Positions 8,656-17,077 of a DNA stretch of 64,000 bases are shown here, in pieces. A model generated the notes under the pieces. That model saw nothing but the letters and a program-made list of their open reading frames with translations. It had not been told where the DNA came from and did not search any database. This stretch comes from Mariniphaga sp041686935. Lineage in GTDB: Bacteria; Bacteroidota; Bacteroidia; Bacteroidales; Prolixibacteraceae. Position numbers and translations under genes: made by a program. Each line of letters begins with the position of its first letter. Position 1 is the first letter of the stretch. The DNA is taken from positions 43,925 to 107,924 of the forward strand of contig JAWLCW010000023.1 in assembly GCA_041686935.1 (NCBI GenBank). The letters run 5' to 3'.

Positions 8656-9107
8656 CATTTACATTCTAATTTCTTCCAGTCGAACCACCATTCAGCCGGA
8701 AAACGAATATTTTCTTTTGCCGATTCTTCCAGGCTTTTATCAGAAAGTACCATGATTTCTGAATTGGGCTCCAGGGCTTTTAATCCGTTGGCATATCCTT
8801 TGGGAACAGCCAGGATTTCAGATGTTTCAACAGACAGAATATGGTATTCCGGTTTAAGGTTCATCGACGGATTTTCGAAATCATCAATTTTTACCCAGGC
8901 CACCACAAAACTGCCGGAAACCGGGAAAAAGTACTTTTTTTCCAACCGGTGCCCCTGCCAGGCGCGAACTACAGAAGTGCCGATGTGTTTAATCATGTAA
9001 AACCGTTGGACATCATCAAATTGAAAATCGTTGACAAAACGCATCATGCCGCGTTCGTCGATAAAATTACCTCCCTTAATTATTGTTGGTTTTTCAATCA
9101 TAATCAT
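8655..9107 (-). CDS. FdtA/WxcM-like sugar ketoisomerase or RmlC-like cupin
   Basis: A 150-aa cupin. RFYMIKHIGTSVVRAWQGHR followed by EKKYFFPVSGSFVVAW is the double-stranded beta-helix core seen in FdtA/QdtA 3,4-ketoisomerases and RmlC-like epimerases. ILAVPKGYANGLKAL is the second half of the cupin. It sits between capF and capE, flanked by repeat copies. A role in adjusting a keto sugar in this locus is likely; the substrate cannot be named. Confidence 0.75.
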   Translation of the reverse strand: MIMIEKPTIIKGGNFIDERGMMRFVNDFQFDDVQRFYMIKHIGTSVVRAWQGHRLEKKYFFPVSGSFVVAWVKIDDFENPSMNLKPEYHILSVETSEILAVPKGYANGLKALEPNSEIMVLSDKSLEESAKENIRFPAEWWFDWKKLECK

Positions 9108-9116
9108 TTAAATATT

Positions 9117-9262
9117 AGAACGCTGATTTATAATTTTAATAATAGAACGCTGGTTGATATGGCAACACGCTGATTTTACTGATTTGCGCTGATTTTTATC
9201 AGCGTTTGCCTGCGCAATCAGGGGCATCTGCGTTCTGTTTATTTTTATCATCTGCGTTCTTT
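9117..9262. repeat. Copy B of the gaacgc...gcgttc repeat, supplying the end of the GxxExxY gene
   Basis: Two partly nested copies start agaacgctgattt and agaacgctggttg, and end catctgcgttctgt and catctgcgttcttt. The last codons and TGA of the GxxExxY gene (stop at 9248) are formed by the repeat end AACGCAGATGA on the minus strand. Confidence 0.8.
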
Positions 9263-9643
9263 TCTTTCATTTGAAAATATTTTTCTTTTTATTTCAGGTT
9301 TTTCTCCAAAGTTAAGTAATAAACCTACTTCTATTTCTGTTGCTTTCAGATAATTCACCAATTGAATTTCATGTTTTTCACCGATTGTTTCTGCAGCTTT
9401 CAGTTCAATGATAACCTGGTTTTCAACCAATAAATCTGCAAAATATTCACCAACCAGTTCACTTTCATAAAATACATTAATTGGAACCTGACAATTAACC
9501 TTGAAACCTGCTTTTTCCAATTCGTATTTCAAAGCTTTCTCATATACTTTTTCAAGAAAGCCGTAACCCAAAGTATTGAAAACTTTATAAAACCGATTGA
9601 TGATTTCACCAGTTAAGTCGCTGTGTTTATAGTTCTGATTCAT
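9248..9643 (-). CDS. GxxExxY protein (PDDEXK_3-like), putative nuclease
   Basis: A 131-aa protein with the namesake motif GFLEKVY near residue 28 and a PD-(D/E)xK-like core, ADLLVENQVIIELKA (Asp-x9-Glu-x-Lys), near residue 73. The family is widespread and has no established function. The gene is bounded on both sides by copies of one repeat family: its stop lies in copy B, and copy C begins about 15 bp upstream of its start. It is unrelated to the sugar genes around it and is probably a passenger. Confidence 0.85.
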   Translation of the reverse strand: MNQNYKHSDLTGEIINRFYKVFNTLGYGFLEKVYEKALKYELEKAGFKVNCQVPINVFYESELVGEYFADLLVENQVIIELKAAETIGEKHEIQLVNYLKATEIEVGLLLNFGEKPEIKRKIFSNERKERR

Positions 9644-9658
9644 GATGTATTATTTTAA

Positions 9659-9966
9659 TGGAACGCAGATCAAGCTGATTGGGCTGATTCGCGCTGATTT
9701 TTTAACTGTCATCTGCGTTCATTTTCTTTGGAACGCTGGTTGCTATGGCAACGCTGATTAAGCTGATATTCACGGATTTTTTTATCTGCGTTCATCTTCA
9801 AAATCTGTGTCATCTGTGTTCTATCTTTTTTGGTACCTGTTTTTTTTGGAACACTGGTTGCTATGGCAACACGCTGATTAAGCTGATTTACACTGATTCT
9901 TTTATCTGAGTTCATCCGCAAAATCAGCGTCATCTGCGTTCTATTCTTTTCGTCATCTGTGTTCAA
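9659..9966. repeat. Copies C, D and E of the gaacgc...gcgttc repeat
   Basis: Head-to-tail copies lie at about 9659-9724, 9729-9825 and 9848-9963. Each starts ggaac(g/a)c(t/a)g and runs through ctgatt(a/t) words to catctg(c/t)gttc. Two carry the ggttgctatggcaac palindrome. An 85-codon minus-strand frame through this stretch is a repeat translation and is not called. Confidence 0.85.
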
Positions 9967-10989
9967 TTAATCATCCTCCCCAAGTACATCCCTTGTAATC
10001 ATCGGCAGTTTCAGCAACAGTTCCTGCATGCCTTCCACATCCAGACGGCGGGTGTTGTGCGAGTGGTAATCTTCCAGTTTGGAAATAAGTTCTTCACCTA
10101 CTTCGAAATACTTGTCGTAGTTCAGGTCGCGCACGTCGGCAGGAATGCGGAAGTAGTTGCCCATGTCGATGTGTTTGGCCATCTCTTCGCGGGTAACCAG
10201 CGTTTCATACAATTTTTCGCCGTGGCGGGTGCCGATAATCCGGATTTTAGTATCGGTTTTGTACAACCCGTTAAGCGCCTGTGCCAGCACATCAAGTGTG
10301 GCAGCCGGAGCTTTCTGCACAAACAAATCGCCGTTTACCCCATGTTGAAAAGCATACAGTACCAAATCAATGGCATCTTCCAGCGTCATCATAAAACGGG
10401 TCATGTTGGGGTCGGTAATGGTAATGTTTTTCCCTTCTTTCATCTGGTTTACCCATAAGGGAATAACCGAACCGCGGCTGGCCATTACGTTGCCGTAGCG
10501 GGTGCAGCATATAGTTGTGGCTGCTTCCGGTCCCAATGCACGGCCTTTGGCAATGGCTACCTTTTCCATTAATGCCTTGCTCATGCCCATGGCATTGATG
10601 GGATAAGCTGCTTTGTCGGTGCTGAGTACCACCACGTTTTTTACGCCATGCTGAATGGCCGAATCCAGTACGTTTTCGGTGCCGAATACGTTGGTTCGTA
10701 CCGCTTGTGTGGGGAAAAACTCGCACGAAGGCACCTGCTTGAGTGCGGCAGCATGGAAGATAAAATCAACACCCGGCATGGCGCCATCCACGCTGCGTTT
10801 GTCGCGTACGTCGCCGATGTAAAATTTTACTTTTGGGTTTTTCAATCGGTGCCGCATGTCGTCTTGCTTTTTTTCGTCGCGACTGAAAATACGGATTTCC
10901 CTAATTTCCGAATCCAGAAACCGGTTGAGTACGGCATTGCCAAAAGAGCCTGTTCCGCCGGTGATTAAGAGTGTTTTGTTTTTAAACAT
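9967..10989 (-). CDS. capE: CapE: UDP-GlcNAc 4,6-dehydratase/5-epimerase
   Basis: 340 aa, extended SDR. TGGTGSFGNAVLNRFLDS near the start, FSRDEKKQDDMRHRL near residue 36, HAAALKQVPSCEFFP near residue 83 and STDKAAYPINAMGMSKALME near residue 123. The last two are CapE/FnlA/WbjB hallmarks with Met-x3-Lys. It makes UDP-2-acetamido-2,6-dideoxy-beta-L-arabino-hexos-4-ulose, the first intermediate for UDP-L-FucNAc. PseB yields the same type of keto sugar and no pseB is visible, so CapE may also feed pseC. Repeats flank both ends of the gene. Confidence 0.92.
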   Translation of the reverse strand: MFKNKTLLITGGTGSFGNAVLNRFLDSEIREIRIFSRDEKKQDDMRHRLKNPKVKFYIGDVRDKRSVDGAMPGVDFIFHAAALKQVPSCEFFPTQAVRTNVFGTENVLDSAIQHGVKNVVVLSTDKAAYPINAMGMSKALMEKVAIAKGRALGPEAATTICCTRYGNVMASRGSVIPLWVNQMKEGKNITITDPNMTRFMMTLEDAIDLVLYAFQHGVNGDLFVQKAPAATLDVLAQALNGLYKTDTKIRIIGTRHGEKLYETLVTREEMAKHIDMGNYFRIPADVRDLNYDKYFEVGEELISKLEDYHSHNTRRLDVEGMQELLLKLPMITRDVLGEDD

Positions 10990-10997
10990 AGTTGACT

Positions 10998-11050
10998 AAT
11001 ATTAGAACGCAGATGACGCGGATGAAACAGATTTACACTGATTATTATAT
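10998..11050. repeat. Copy F (partial) of the gaacgc...gcgttc repeat
   Basis: This is a shortened copy, ttagaacgcagatgacgcgg followed by gatttacactgatta, between capE and the next glycosyltransferase. It marks the outer limit of the repeat family in this locus. Confidence 0.65.
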
Positions 11051-11064
11051 TTGTTTCAATGCAA

Positions 11065-12294
11065 TCATCCTGCTTTCCTGGTTAATAATTCATTATATAA
11101 ATCTAAGTATTCCTGATACCTGTCTTCTTTTTTATAAAATTGGTTTGCTCTGTTAGTGCATGCACCGGTGTAATAATCCTTACTCTTTTCTTTAATTTGT
11201 TCAATTGCCGAAACCAAGCCATTGATGTCACCTTTCTCAACTACAATACCTGTTGAATCATCTATTAATTCGGGACTTGCGGTTGCATTATAAACAATGC
11301 CTGGAGTACCACAGGCAAATCCTTCTACAGTGGTCATACCAAAAGTTTCTTCATAAGAAATATTTAAGACCACATCTGCCGTGGAATAGAATTGAACCAA
11401 TTCATCAACATTTTCTGTTCTTTCAATTCCAAGAATGTTTTTGGGAAGTGTTTTGATTTGTTCATTACTAAGTCCAACTAAAATTATTTGGTACCCTGAA
11501 TCTAATTTTTTACTTAATTTAATAAAGTCCTTTAACCCTTTTCGTGGACTCCAATCACTTGCAACTCCCAGCAAAACAAATTTGCCTGATAAATTGTATT
11601 TTGTTCGGATTGTTTGAGTTGAGACCGGATGAAAAACAGTGGTATTGATACCATTTTGGATAACCCGAATGGTATTATTTTTTAAAAAAGACTGCTTTAC
11701 AATATTTGCCAGCCATTGTGAAACCGGTACAAGGGTTAAATTGGGCAGGGAAGAAAAAAGTTCCTTTTTTAGCTTGTAGTTCTTTTTTGAGCGGTCCAAT
11801 AAATAGCTGGCCGGATAGGTTGATTTTTGCGGACACTGAAAACATTGTGTTTTCCATTTTTCACAACCAACAAAATCAAAATATACACAATGGCCGGTAA
11901 CAGGCCAGCAATCATGTAGTGTCCAGACAACTGGAATGTTTGACTTTTTCAAAAAGCAAAACAATATTTCAATATTTAGGTAATACCCATGTAGATTGTG
12001 TAAGTGAATTACATTGGGTTTAATTTTTTCTATTTGTTGTACCAACTTTTTTGTGGCTGATTTTGAGGCCAGGCCGTGCCTGTCGAATAAGCGGGTTTGC
12101 AGTCCCTGCATTCTCATGTCCCAGTCATTTCCGATTTTAATTAATTCCGATTTACTAGGGCATTCATTTCTTCCATAGGCAATGTAACTCTTCCAACCAT
12201 TTGCCTTAGCTGTTTGTCCTATTTCTTCGGCAATGCGGCCGGTGGAGCCGGAATTGACAACAACGTTTATTTGAAGGAGTGTATTCATATTCAC
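11065..12294 (-). CDS. Glycosyltransferase family 4
   Basis: 409 aa, GT-B. The N-terminus has NVVVNSGSTGRIAEEIGQTA, as in the WcaL/colanic-acid type of GT4. The C-terminal domain has GVASDWSPRKGLKDF and the Ex7E signature EETFGMTTVEGFACGTPG near residue 325. It overlaps the wzy stop by 4 bp. It adds one sugar of the repeat unit on the cytoplasmic side; donor and acceptor are unknown. Confidence 0.85.
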   Translation of the reverse strand: MNMNTLLQINVVVNSGSTGRIAEEIGQTAKANGWKSYIAYGRNECPSKSELIKIGNDWDMRMQGLQTRLFDRHGLASKSATKKLVQQIEKIKPNVIHLHNLHGYYLNIEILFCFLKKSNIPVVWTLHDCWPVTGHCVYFDFVGCEKWKTQCFQCPQKSTYPASYLLDRSKKNYKLKKELFSSLPNLTLVPVSQWLANIVKQSFLKNNTIRVIQNGINTTVFHPVSTQTIRTKYNLSGKFVLLGVASDWSPRKGLKDFIKLSKKLDSGYQIILVGLSNEQIKTLPKNILGIERTENVDELVQFYSTADVVLNISYEETFGMTTVEGFACGTPGIVYNATASPELIDDSTGIVVEKGDINGLVSAIEQIKEKSKDYYTGACTNRANQFYKKEDRYQEYLDLYNELLTRKAG

Positions 12295-13613
12295 CTTCTG
12301 TTTAGTATTTTTCGAACGATTAAAAAAGAGAAGACAAATGTTAAGGTATAAGAAAATCCACTCATTAAGTCTCCTCGTAAAATAAAGATGGTCATCCCAA
12401 TTATCAAATAATATATAATTTTAAAATAATTATTTTTATCTCGGTGAATTAATGTCCAATATGTTTTATCAAAAATTGCTGTAAAATATGCAAAAGCAAT
12501 GATAAAAAGGAAAACACCTAAGAACCCAAAATTGATATAACCCTCAGCAAAAAAATTAGCAGAAGCATTTGGAAAATAAATATGACCAAGTTCTGAAATA
12601 TAAGCACCAGAACCAATGGGTTTATTAGTCCATATACTACGCGGTATCCAAAAAAGAAATACACCCAGAAGTTGTCTCCCCCATGTTATAATATCTTCTA
12701 AAACAATAATTGCAAAATTTTGATAACTATCAAAATGCCCTTGCAAAAACATATTAAAGTCAAGTCCAAATTTAATTTGAGTATTACTTGTGAAATACCT
12801 GAAATTATTTAAAAAAGGAAAAATAAATAATAAACCGGCAGTTATCGTAATGGACAATACGTGTGTTCCTTTAAACAAAGGAAATACGATTAGAAAAAAT
12901 GGAATATATAAAGCAGCTACCTCAAAACGAGCCATTCCCAATGGAAATGTTGTAATAATAGCAAGTGAAAAAAGAATCAAAAGAACTAATTTATTTCTTT
13001 TTGGTAAGATGTAATAATATAAAAAACTAAGCATTGAAATTGGACGAATTAATCGAGCAATAATTAATGACATTCCTAATGTTTCAGAAGTTTTTGATGA
13101 AAATTCCCCACCACGAAACAACATGCTTAATATACTGTAATTATTTGACCTGTATACTATAAAAAAAGAAAACGCACTGATTAGAAGGATGTAAAGATTT
13201 GTTCGTAATATACCACTCGACTTCAGTTTTGAAGATAAAGAAAATGATGCAATTTTATTAGGAATCTTTTTTTTATAAAACATTTTGTAAAAAAGTTCAT
13301 AAAGAAGAAAAATAAGAATTAGAATAATATTCATTGCTGTATATTCTTCATCCTTCAATATTGTTGCACCATTAATTGAAACTTTATTAAAATGTTGCAG
13401 TAAAGGTGCAAATCCAAAAAAGAATAAAGAAAACAGGTAAAACATTTTTTTTAATGAATAGGGATGTTTTTTATTTGAAAAAATTTGAACAATTGAAAAT
13501 ACCTGGATGACATACGAGCTTAAAAATACAGACGAAGAATAACTAAAATTCCCTTCTATATATAAAAAAATAAAAATTAAAATAGAAAATGTTATAATAA
13601 GCAACTTATTCAT
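12291..13613 (-). CDS. wzy: Wzy-like O-antigen/capsule polymerase
   Basis: With the ATG at 13613 the protein has 440 aa and starts MNKLLIITFSILIFIFLYIE, itself a membrane segment. A longer frame to 13739 would overlap the upstream gene by over 100 bp and is not preferred. About ten or more hydrophobic segments alternate with a long loop around FGLDFNMFLQGHFDSYQNF. Poor conservation, low GC and membrane topology are typical of Wzy. It should link repeat units in the periplasm after Wzx export. Wzy is the only role left unfilled in a locus that already has wzx and transferases. Confidence 0.75.
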   Translation of the reverse strand: MNKLLIITFSILIFIFLYIEGNFSYSSSVFLSSYVIQVFSIVQIFSNKKHPYSLKKMFYLFSLFFFGFAPLLQHFNKVSINGATILKDEEYTAMNIILILIFLLYELFYKMFYKKKIPNKIASFSLSSKLKSSGILRTNLYILLISAFSFFIVYRSNNYSILSMLFRGGEFSSKTSETLGMSLIIARLIRPISMLSFLYYYILPKRNKLVLLILFSLAIITTFPLGMARFEVAALYIPFFLIVFPLFKGTHVLSITITAGLLFIFPFLNNFRYFTSNTQIKFGLDFNMFLQGHFDSYQNFAIIVLEDIITWGRQLLGVFLFWIPRSIWTNKPIGSGAYISELGHIYFPNASANFFAEGYINFGFLGVFLFIIAFAYFTAIFDKTYWTLIHRDKNNYFKIIYYLIIGMTIFILRGDLMSGFSYTLTFVFSFLIVRKILNRR

Positions 13614-13623
13614 TGGAAATAAA

Positions 13624-14544
13624 CTATTTACTTTTAATAGTTTCAAAAATATTTTGAAAATTATTATTGGACAAATTGTACTCTTTAAAATTTGGTATAT
13701 TTTGAAAATATAACATTGCTGAACTTGTCTGGTGAACAATAATTAAGGTGTTTGAATTATTCGCAATTTCGGCAATTAATATTTCTGCCGGTAAAGAATT
13801 TGTAATTGTAATATCAAAGTACTTTTCAATACCTGTTTTATTTTTGATATGCGGATGTGGTTTAAGAATTTTAATGTGGTCAGGATATTTTTGCATAATT
13901 TCAATATACTTTGAATTTATTTCCCATGAGGTTAAATAAATTAAAACATCTTTTCCTTTTATTTTTTGTAAAATCTGGGTTGGAAATAAAGTTGAAATTT
14001 CGGGTAAAATAGTCAAATGCTGCTGAAAACCAGTTTTAAAAGGTAATACTTGTTTTTTAGTATTTGGTGAAACCAATTTTAAAAAAATATCCGGATGATA
14101 TAAATAAATTCCTTTGGTCCTGTTAAATCCACCAAGGTGATTGTATCCTAAATATGAATCAAAAAAATTTATTGTTTTTTGCCGAATGGTATTATTTAAA
14201 CGAATTGTTTTTCTGTAGTTGCCAAACCCCTCTTCATAAACGTAAATTTTAACAGGATACAGTGTATATAAAATTAACCGGTTTACTATAGCAAAGTCTG
14301 TATCTACAAATAGTTTACTATACTTCCTTTTTCGAAATAACACGTATATTAAAGCAAGGTACCGGTTTTTGAATTTTAATATTTGATTCCAGTTTCTTGA
14401 GAATTGTTTCACATTTTGATGAAACTCATCAACATTGGCAAAGTAATTAATGAGCAGACAATCTTTAACTGAATCATCCGGAATATTTGTTGCGTTAATG
14501 TATTGCAGTGGTTTGGTTATAATATATGCACTTTTTTTCATCAT
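13624..14544 (-). CDS. GT-B glycosyltransferase with bacterial sialyltransferase motifs; candidate pseudaminyltransferase
   Basis: 306 aa. Three short motifs are in the right order for bacterial sialyltransferase families (GT52/GT38/GT80): an E/D-E/D-G motif in VYEEGFGNY near residue 105, an HP motif in ILKPHPHIKN near 230, and an SS motif in VHQTSSAMLYF near 275, preceded by LPAEILIAEI. In those families the motifs bind the CMP-sugar. The operon makes CMP-pseudaminic acid, so transfer of Pse is the natural inference. Its ATG overlaps the upstream stop (ATGA). Family membership is by motif only; it is very AT-rich and divergent. Confidence 0.65.
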   Translation of the reverse strand: MMKKSAYIITKPLQYINATNIPDDSVKDCLLINYFANVDEFHQNVKQFSRNWNQILKFKNRYLALIYVLFRKRKYSKLFVDTDFAIVNRLILYTLYPVKIYVYEEGFGNYRKTIRLNNTIRQKTINFFDSYLGYNHLGGFNRTKGIYLYHPDIFLKLVSPNTKKQVLPFKTGFQQHLTILPEISTLFPTQILQKIKGKDVLIYLTSWEINSKYIEIMQKYPDHIKILKPHPHIKNKTGIEKYFDITITNSLPAEILIAEIANNSNTLIIVHQTSSAMLYFQNIPNFKEYNLSNNNFQNIFETIKSK

Positions 14545-15599
14545 TGATTGGTTATTGGATATAGGAATGAACGGATTTGAAAAGTTTTCAAATCTTCAGA
14601 CTGGGTGTAATAAACACCGTAAATATAGCCATTGTGTAAAACCATTCCAGGATAAGAATTATCTCCGTAAGAAAATAATTCCTCTATATTTTCTATTTCG
14701 TTATTTGAAATTGAATAATTGATAATTACAGTTTTGAATTCAGGCGTTCTTCCTCCAATATATGCTTTATCGTTATAAATAACCATATTGGGTCCTCCGA
14801 GTTGTGGAAATGGAAGACTTGTCCATTCAAAATTAACAATTGAAGATAGACTGTCAAAGTACATCACATCTGATAGTAACCCAACACCAAAATATGCATC
14901 AACACCTCGCCGAACAATACTGAAAATTTTATCCCCATAGAATTTAAATGTTGCTTCAGAAGCTCCGTTTCCTTCTAAATATGAAAATATTAGAGGAGGT
15001 TTATTGTAATTCTCATATTTATAAAACCGCAGATTACCATGTTTATAACCACCAGCGAACAAAATTCCTTCGTGCCAAACAGGTCTCCATAACCAGTCAT
15101 TCGGAAATTTAGCAAGCAAAGTAAAAGTGTGTTGCAAAGAATCAGACAAGAACTGTAAATTTTGTTTGTTAAACCCTACAATAAAATTTTTTCTAATCAC
15201 TCCGTAAAACCCATTCGTGTTTGTTGCAGGAATATGCAAATAAATATTATCAGTAATTTCATCATAAGAGAATTTTGGATCTCGTAAATCAAAATCGATT
15301 AATTCATAAGAATTAATTTCTGTCCAGACTTTAAAATCAAAGCTTTTATAAACCTTTATTTTGCTAAAGGTACCAAAAACATGAGCATCAGATTCTCTAT
15401 AGGTTAAATACCAAATATTATTATAAAATATTAGGTCTGGAAAAGCCAAATGATTTGCTGATGTTAATGCAATATTAGTGTGGACTGTAGAAGTCGATGG
15501 AATATCATCATCTTTTTTGCAATTCAAAAAAATAAATTGGAAAAGTATGAATATAAATATTTGCACTAATACTGATATTTTATTCATGAATTTTTTCAT
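14541..15599 (-). CDS. Lipoprotein with sialidase-like beta-propeller
   Basis: Start at ATG 15599 (a TTG at 15614 is possible). A hydrophobic signal of about 25 residues ends FIFLNCKKDDD, consistent with lipoprotein processing at Cys. The body repeats a propeller pattern: IWYLTYRES, KVYKSFDFKVWTE, LRDPKFSYDEITDNIYLH, then later GGPNMVIYNDKAYIGG. This resembles non-enzymatic or divergent sialidase/GH43-type propellers, but I cannot place catalytic residues. It sits between wzx and the sialyltransferase-like gene, overlapping the latter by 4 bp, so it is co-expressed with the polysaccharide machinery. Binding, trimming or anchoring the polymer are all possible. Confidence 0.6.
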   Translation of the reverse strand: MKKFMNKISVLVQIFIFILFQFIFLNCKKDDDIPSTSTVHTNIALTSANHLAFPDLIFYNNIWYLTYRESDAHVFGTFSKIKVYKSFDFKVWTEINSYELIDFDLRDPKFSYDEITDNIYLHIPATNTNGFYGVIRKNFIVGFNKQNLQFLSDSLQHTFTLLAKFPNDWLWRPVWHEGILFAGGYKHGNLRFYKYENYNKPPLIFSYLEGNGASEATFKFYGDKIFSIVRRGVDAYFGVGLLSDVMYFDSLSSIVNFEWTSLPFPQLGGPNMVIYNDKAYIGGRTPEFKTVIINYSISNNEIENIEELFSYGDNSYPGMVLHNGYIYGVYYTQSEDLKTFQIRSFLYPITNQ

Positions 15600-15610
15600 A
15601 GCGTATCTGG

Positions 15611-17074
15611 TCAAATATTAATGAATGCTGGGTTTAATATTATTTTATTTATAATCTCCTTAATTTTAAAAAAATCTTTCCAATTCATAATTATAAATAA
15701 CAATAACGGTATTGTAAAGTATGAATTTGGAACTGAAGTTATTATTAATATCCAACTAATTATATAAGGAATTAATAAGCTTACAGGAAATAAATCATTG
15801 AATACACTCAAAAAAGATGAATTCAAATCTAATTTTTTTCTGCCAAGGTACCCTAAAAAATATACATAGATAAAATAGGTTAACATGGTAGCAATAATTA
15901 CATATACAAACCTGACTTGAAATATTTCAATAATAATAAAAGCACTTAAAACATTAACTATAAGCGCAAAGAGTGACAAATAACCCAATTTTTTTTCCAT
16001 TCCTTTTGCTATTAAAAGTCCTGAATAACCAAATGAATTGGTATATAAAACTACTGTCAGGGCAATAGTTCTAAATGCATCAGACGACTGAGTATATTGC
16101 GGGAAAAACAGAATTAACAGGGGAAATAATAAAATAGCAAAATGAATTAATAAATGTGATGTTGAAATGTAAACCTTTCTAATCATTTCAAGCAACTCTA
16201 TTGCTTTATCTGAAGTTGCTGAAGCCAAACGATTAATAAGTTTGGGAAAAATGAGAAAAGAAAAAGATTGTAACAGTAAGAGCACTACATTAGCCAGTGC
16301 AAAAGCAAAAGTAAAATATCCAAATTGTTCGACGGAATAATAAGCACTAACAAATGTTTTTGTTGAAATAATAATTAAATAGAATGATGTATTGTAAACA
16401 AAGAGATGCCAACCTTTTATCTGGATGGTTTTAACCAAACGACCTATAAATATTGGTTTTAATTTTACCGGCGTTTTTACTAAAAATAAAATGAGCGAAA
16501 GTAAATATGCAGCTAAATTCGCTCCAACCAGTGCCCATAGTAGATTTTCACCTTTGAAAAATACTATTGCCATTAACACTAAAACCGGAAAAGCTGATTG
16601 GTTTACAGCAATTTCCATTACTCTACCATAAACCCGAAAAATATTGCTAAATAACGAATTGAAATAACCTAAAACTCCAATTACTGCTACAACTGGGGCA
16701 TACGTTGAAAAATTATATTTTCTTCCAATATCCAGTTTGAACAGTTCATTACCTGCAAAAAATAAAATGACCAATATTGAAAGACCTGCCAGCATGGTTA
16801 ACGATGTCCCTATCACTTTTTGTACATACCATTCCCTGGTTTTGTGTATTGCAATAATCGCATTTACTGAATGTGCTATTCCCAGATTTATCTGGTTCAG
16901 GTATTGAATAATAAGTGTGATAAAACCCCAAATGCCCAAATAATAAGGACCGAGATAAACAGCAATAAACAGCGAATTTATAAACTGGATAAAATAGGTA
17001 GCATAACGACTAAATACGTACTGCAGCACCTTGTTTTTTAGTACTTTTTTAAGAATATTTGTGTATTTTGCCAT
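15611..17074 (-). CDS. wzx: Wzx-type polysaccharide flippase (MATE-like)
   Basis: 487 aa with about 12-14 membrane segments. The N-terminal YATYFIQFINSLFIAVYLGPYYLGIWGF segment (shown in part: YLGPYYLGIWGFITL) is a typical Wzx/PST opening. It would flip lipid-linked repeat units across the inner membrane. It lies 3 bp after the pseI stop and overlaps the lipoprotein region by a few bases, so it belongs to the same transcript. Confidence 0.88.
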   Translation of the reverse strand: MAKYTNILKKVLKNKVLQYVFSRYATYFIQFINSLFIAVYLGPYYLGIWGFITLIIQYLNQINLGIAHSVNAIIAIHKTREWYVQKVIGTSLTMLAGLSILVILFFAGNELFKLDIGRKYNFSTYAPVVAVIGVLGYFNSLFSNIFRVYGRVMEIAVNQSAFPVLVLMAIVFFKGENLLWALVGANLAAYLLSLILFLVKTPVKLKPIFIGRLVKTIQIKGWHLFVYNTSFYLIIISTKTFVSAYYSVEQFGYFTFAFALANVVLLLLQSFSFLIFPKLINRLASATSDKAIELLEMIRKVYISTSHLLIHFAILLFPLLILFFPQYTQSSDAFRTIALTVVLYTNSFGYSGLLIAKGMEKKLGYLSLFALIVNVLSAFIIIEIFQVRFVYVIIATMLTYFIYVYFLGYLGRKKLDLNSSFLSVFNDLFPVSLLIPYIISWILIITSVPNSYFTIPLLLFIIMNWKDFFKIKEIINKIILNPAFINI

Positions 17075-17077
17075 TAA

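Noticed and set aside
9709..9966. 85-codon minus-strand frame with repeated TQMT/LNQR words
   Set aside because: It is a translation of the gaacgc...gcgttc DNA repeats; the protein repeats only reflect that and no domain is present.
13614..13739. Upstream extension of wzy
   Set aside because: Would overlap the preceding gene by 116 bp; the internal ATG at 13613 starts a natural membrane segment.
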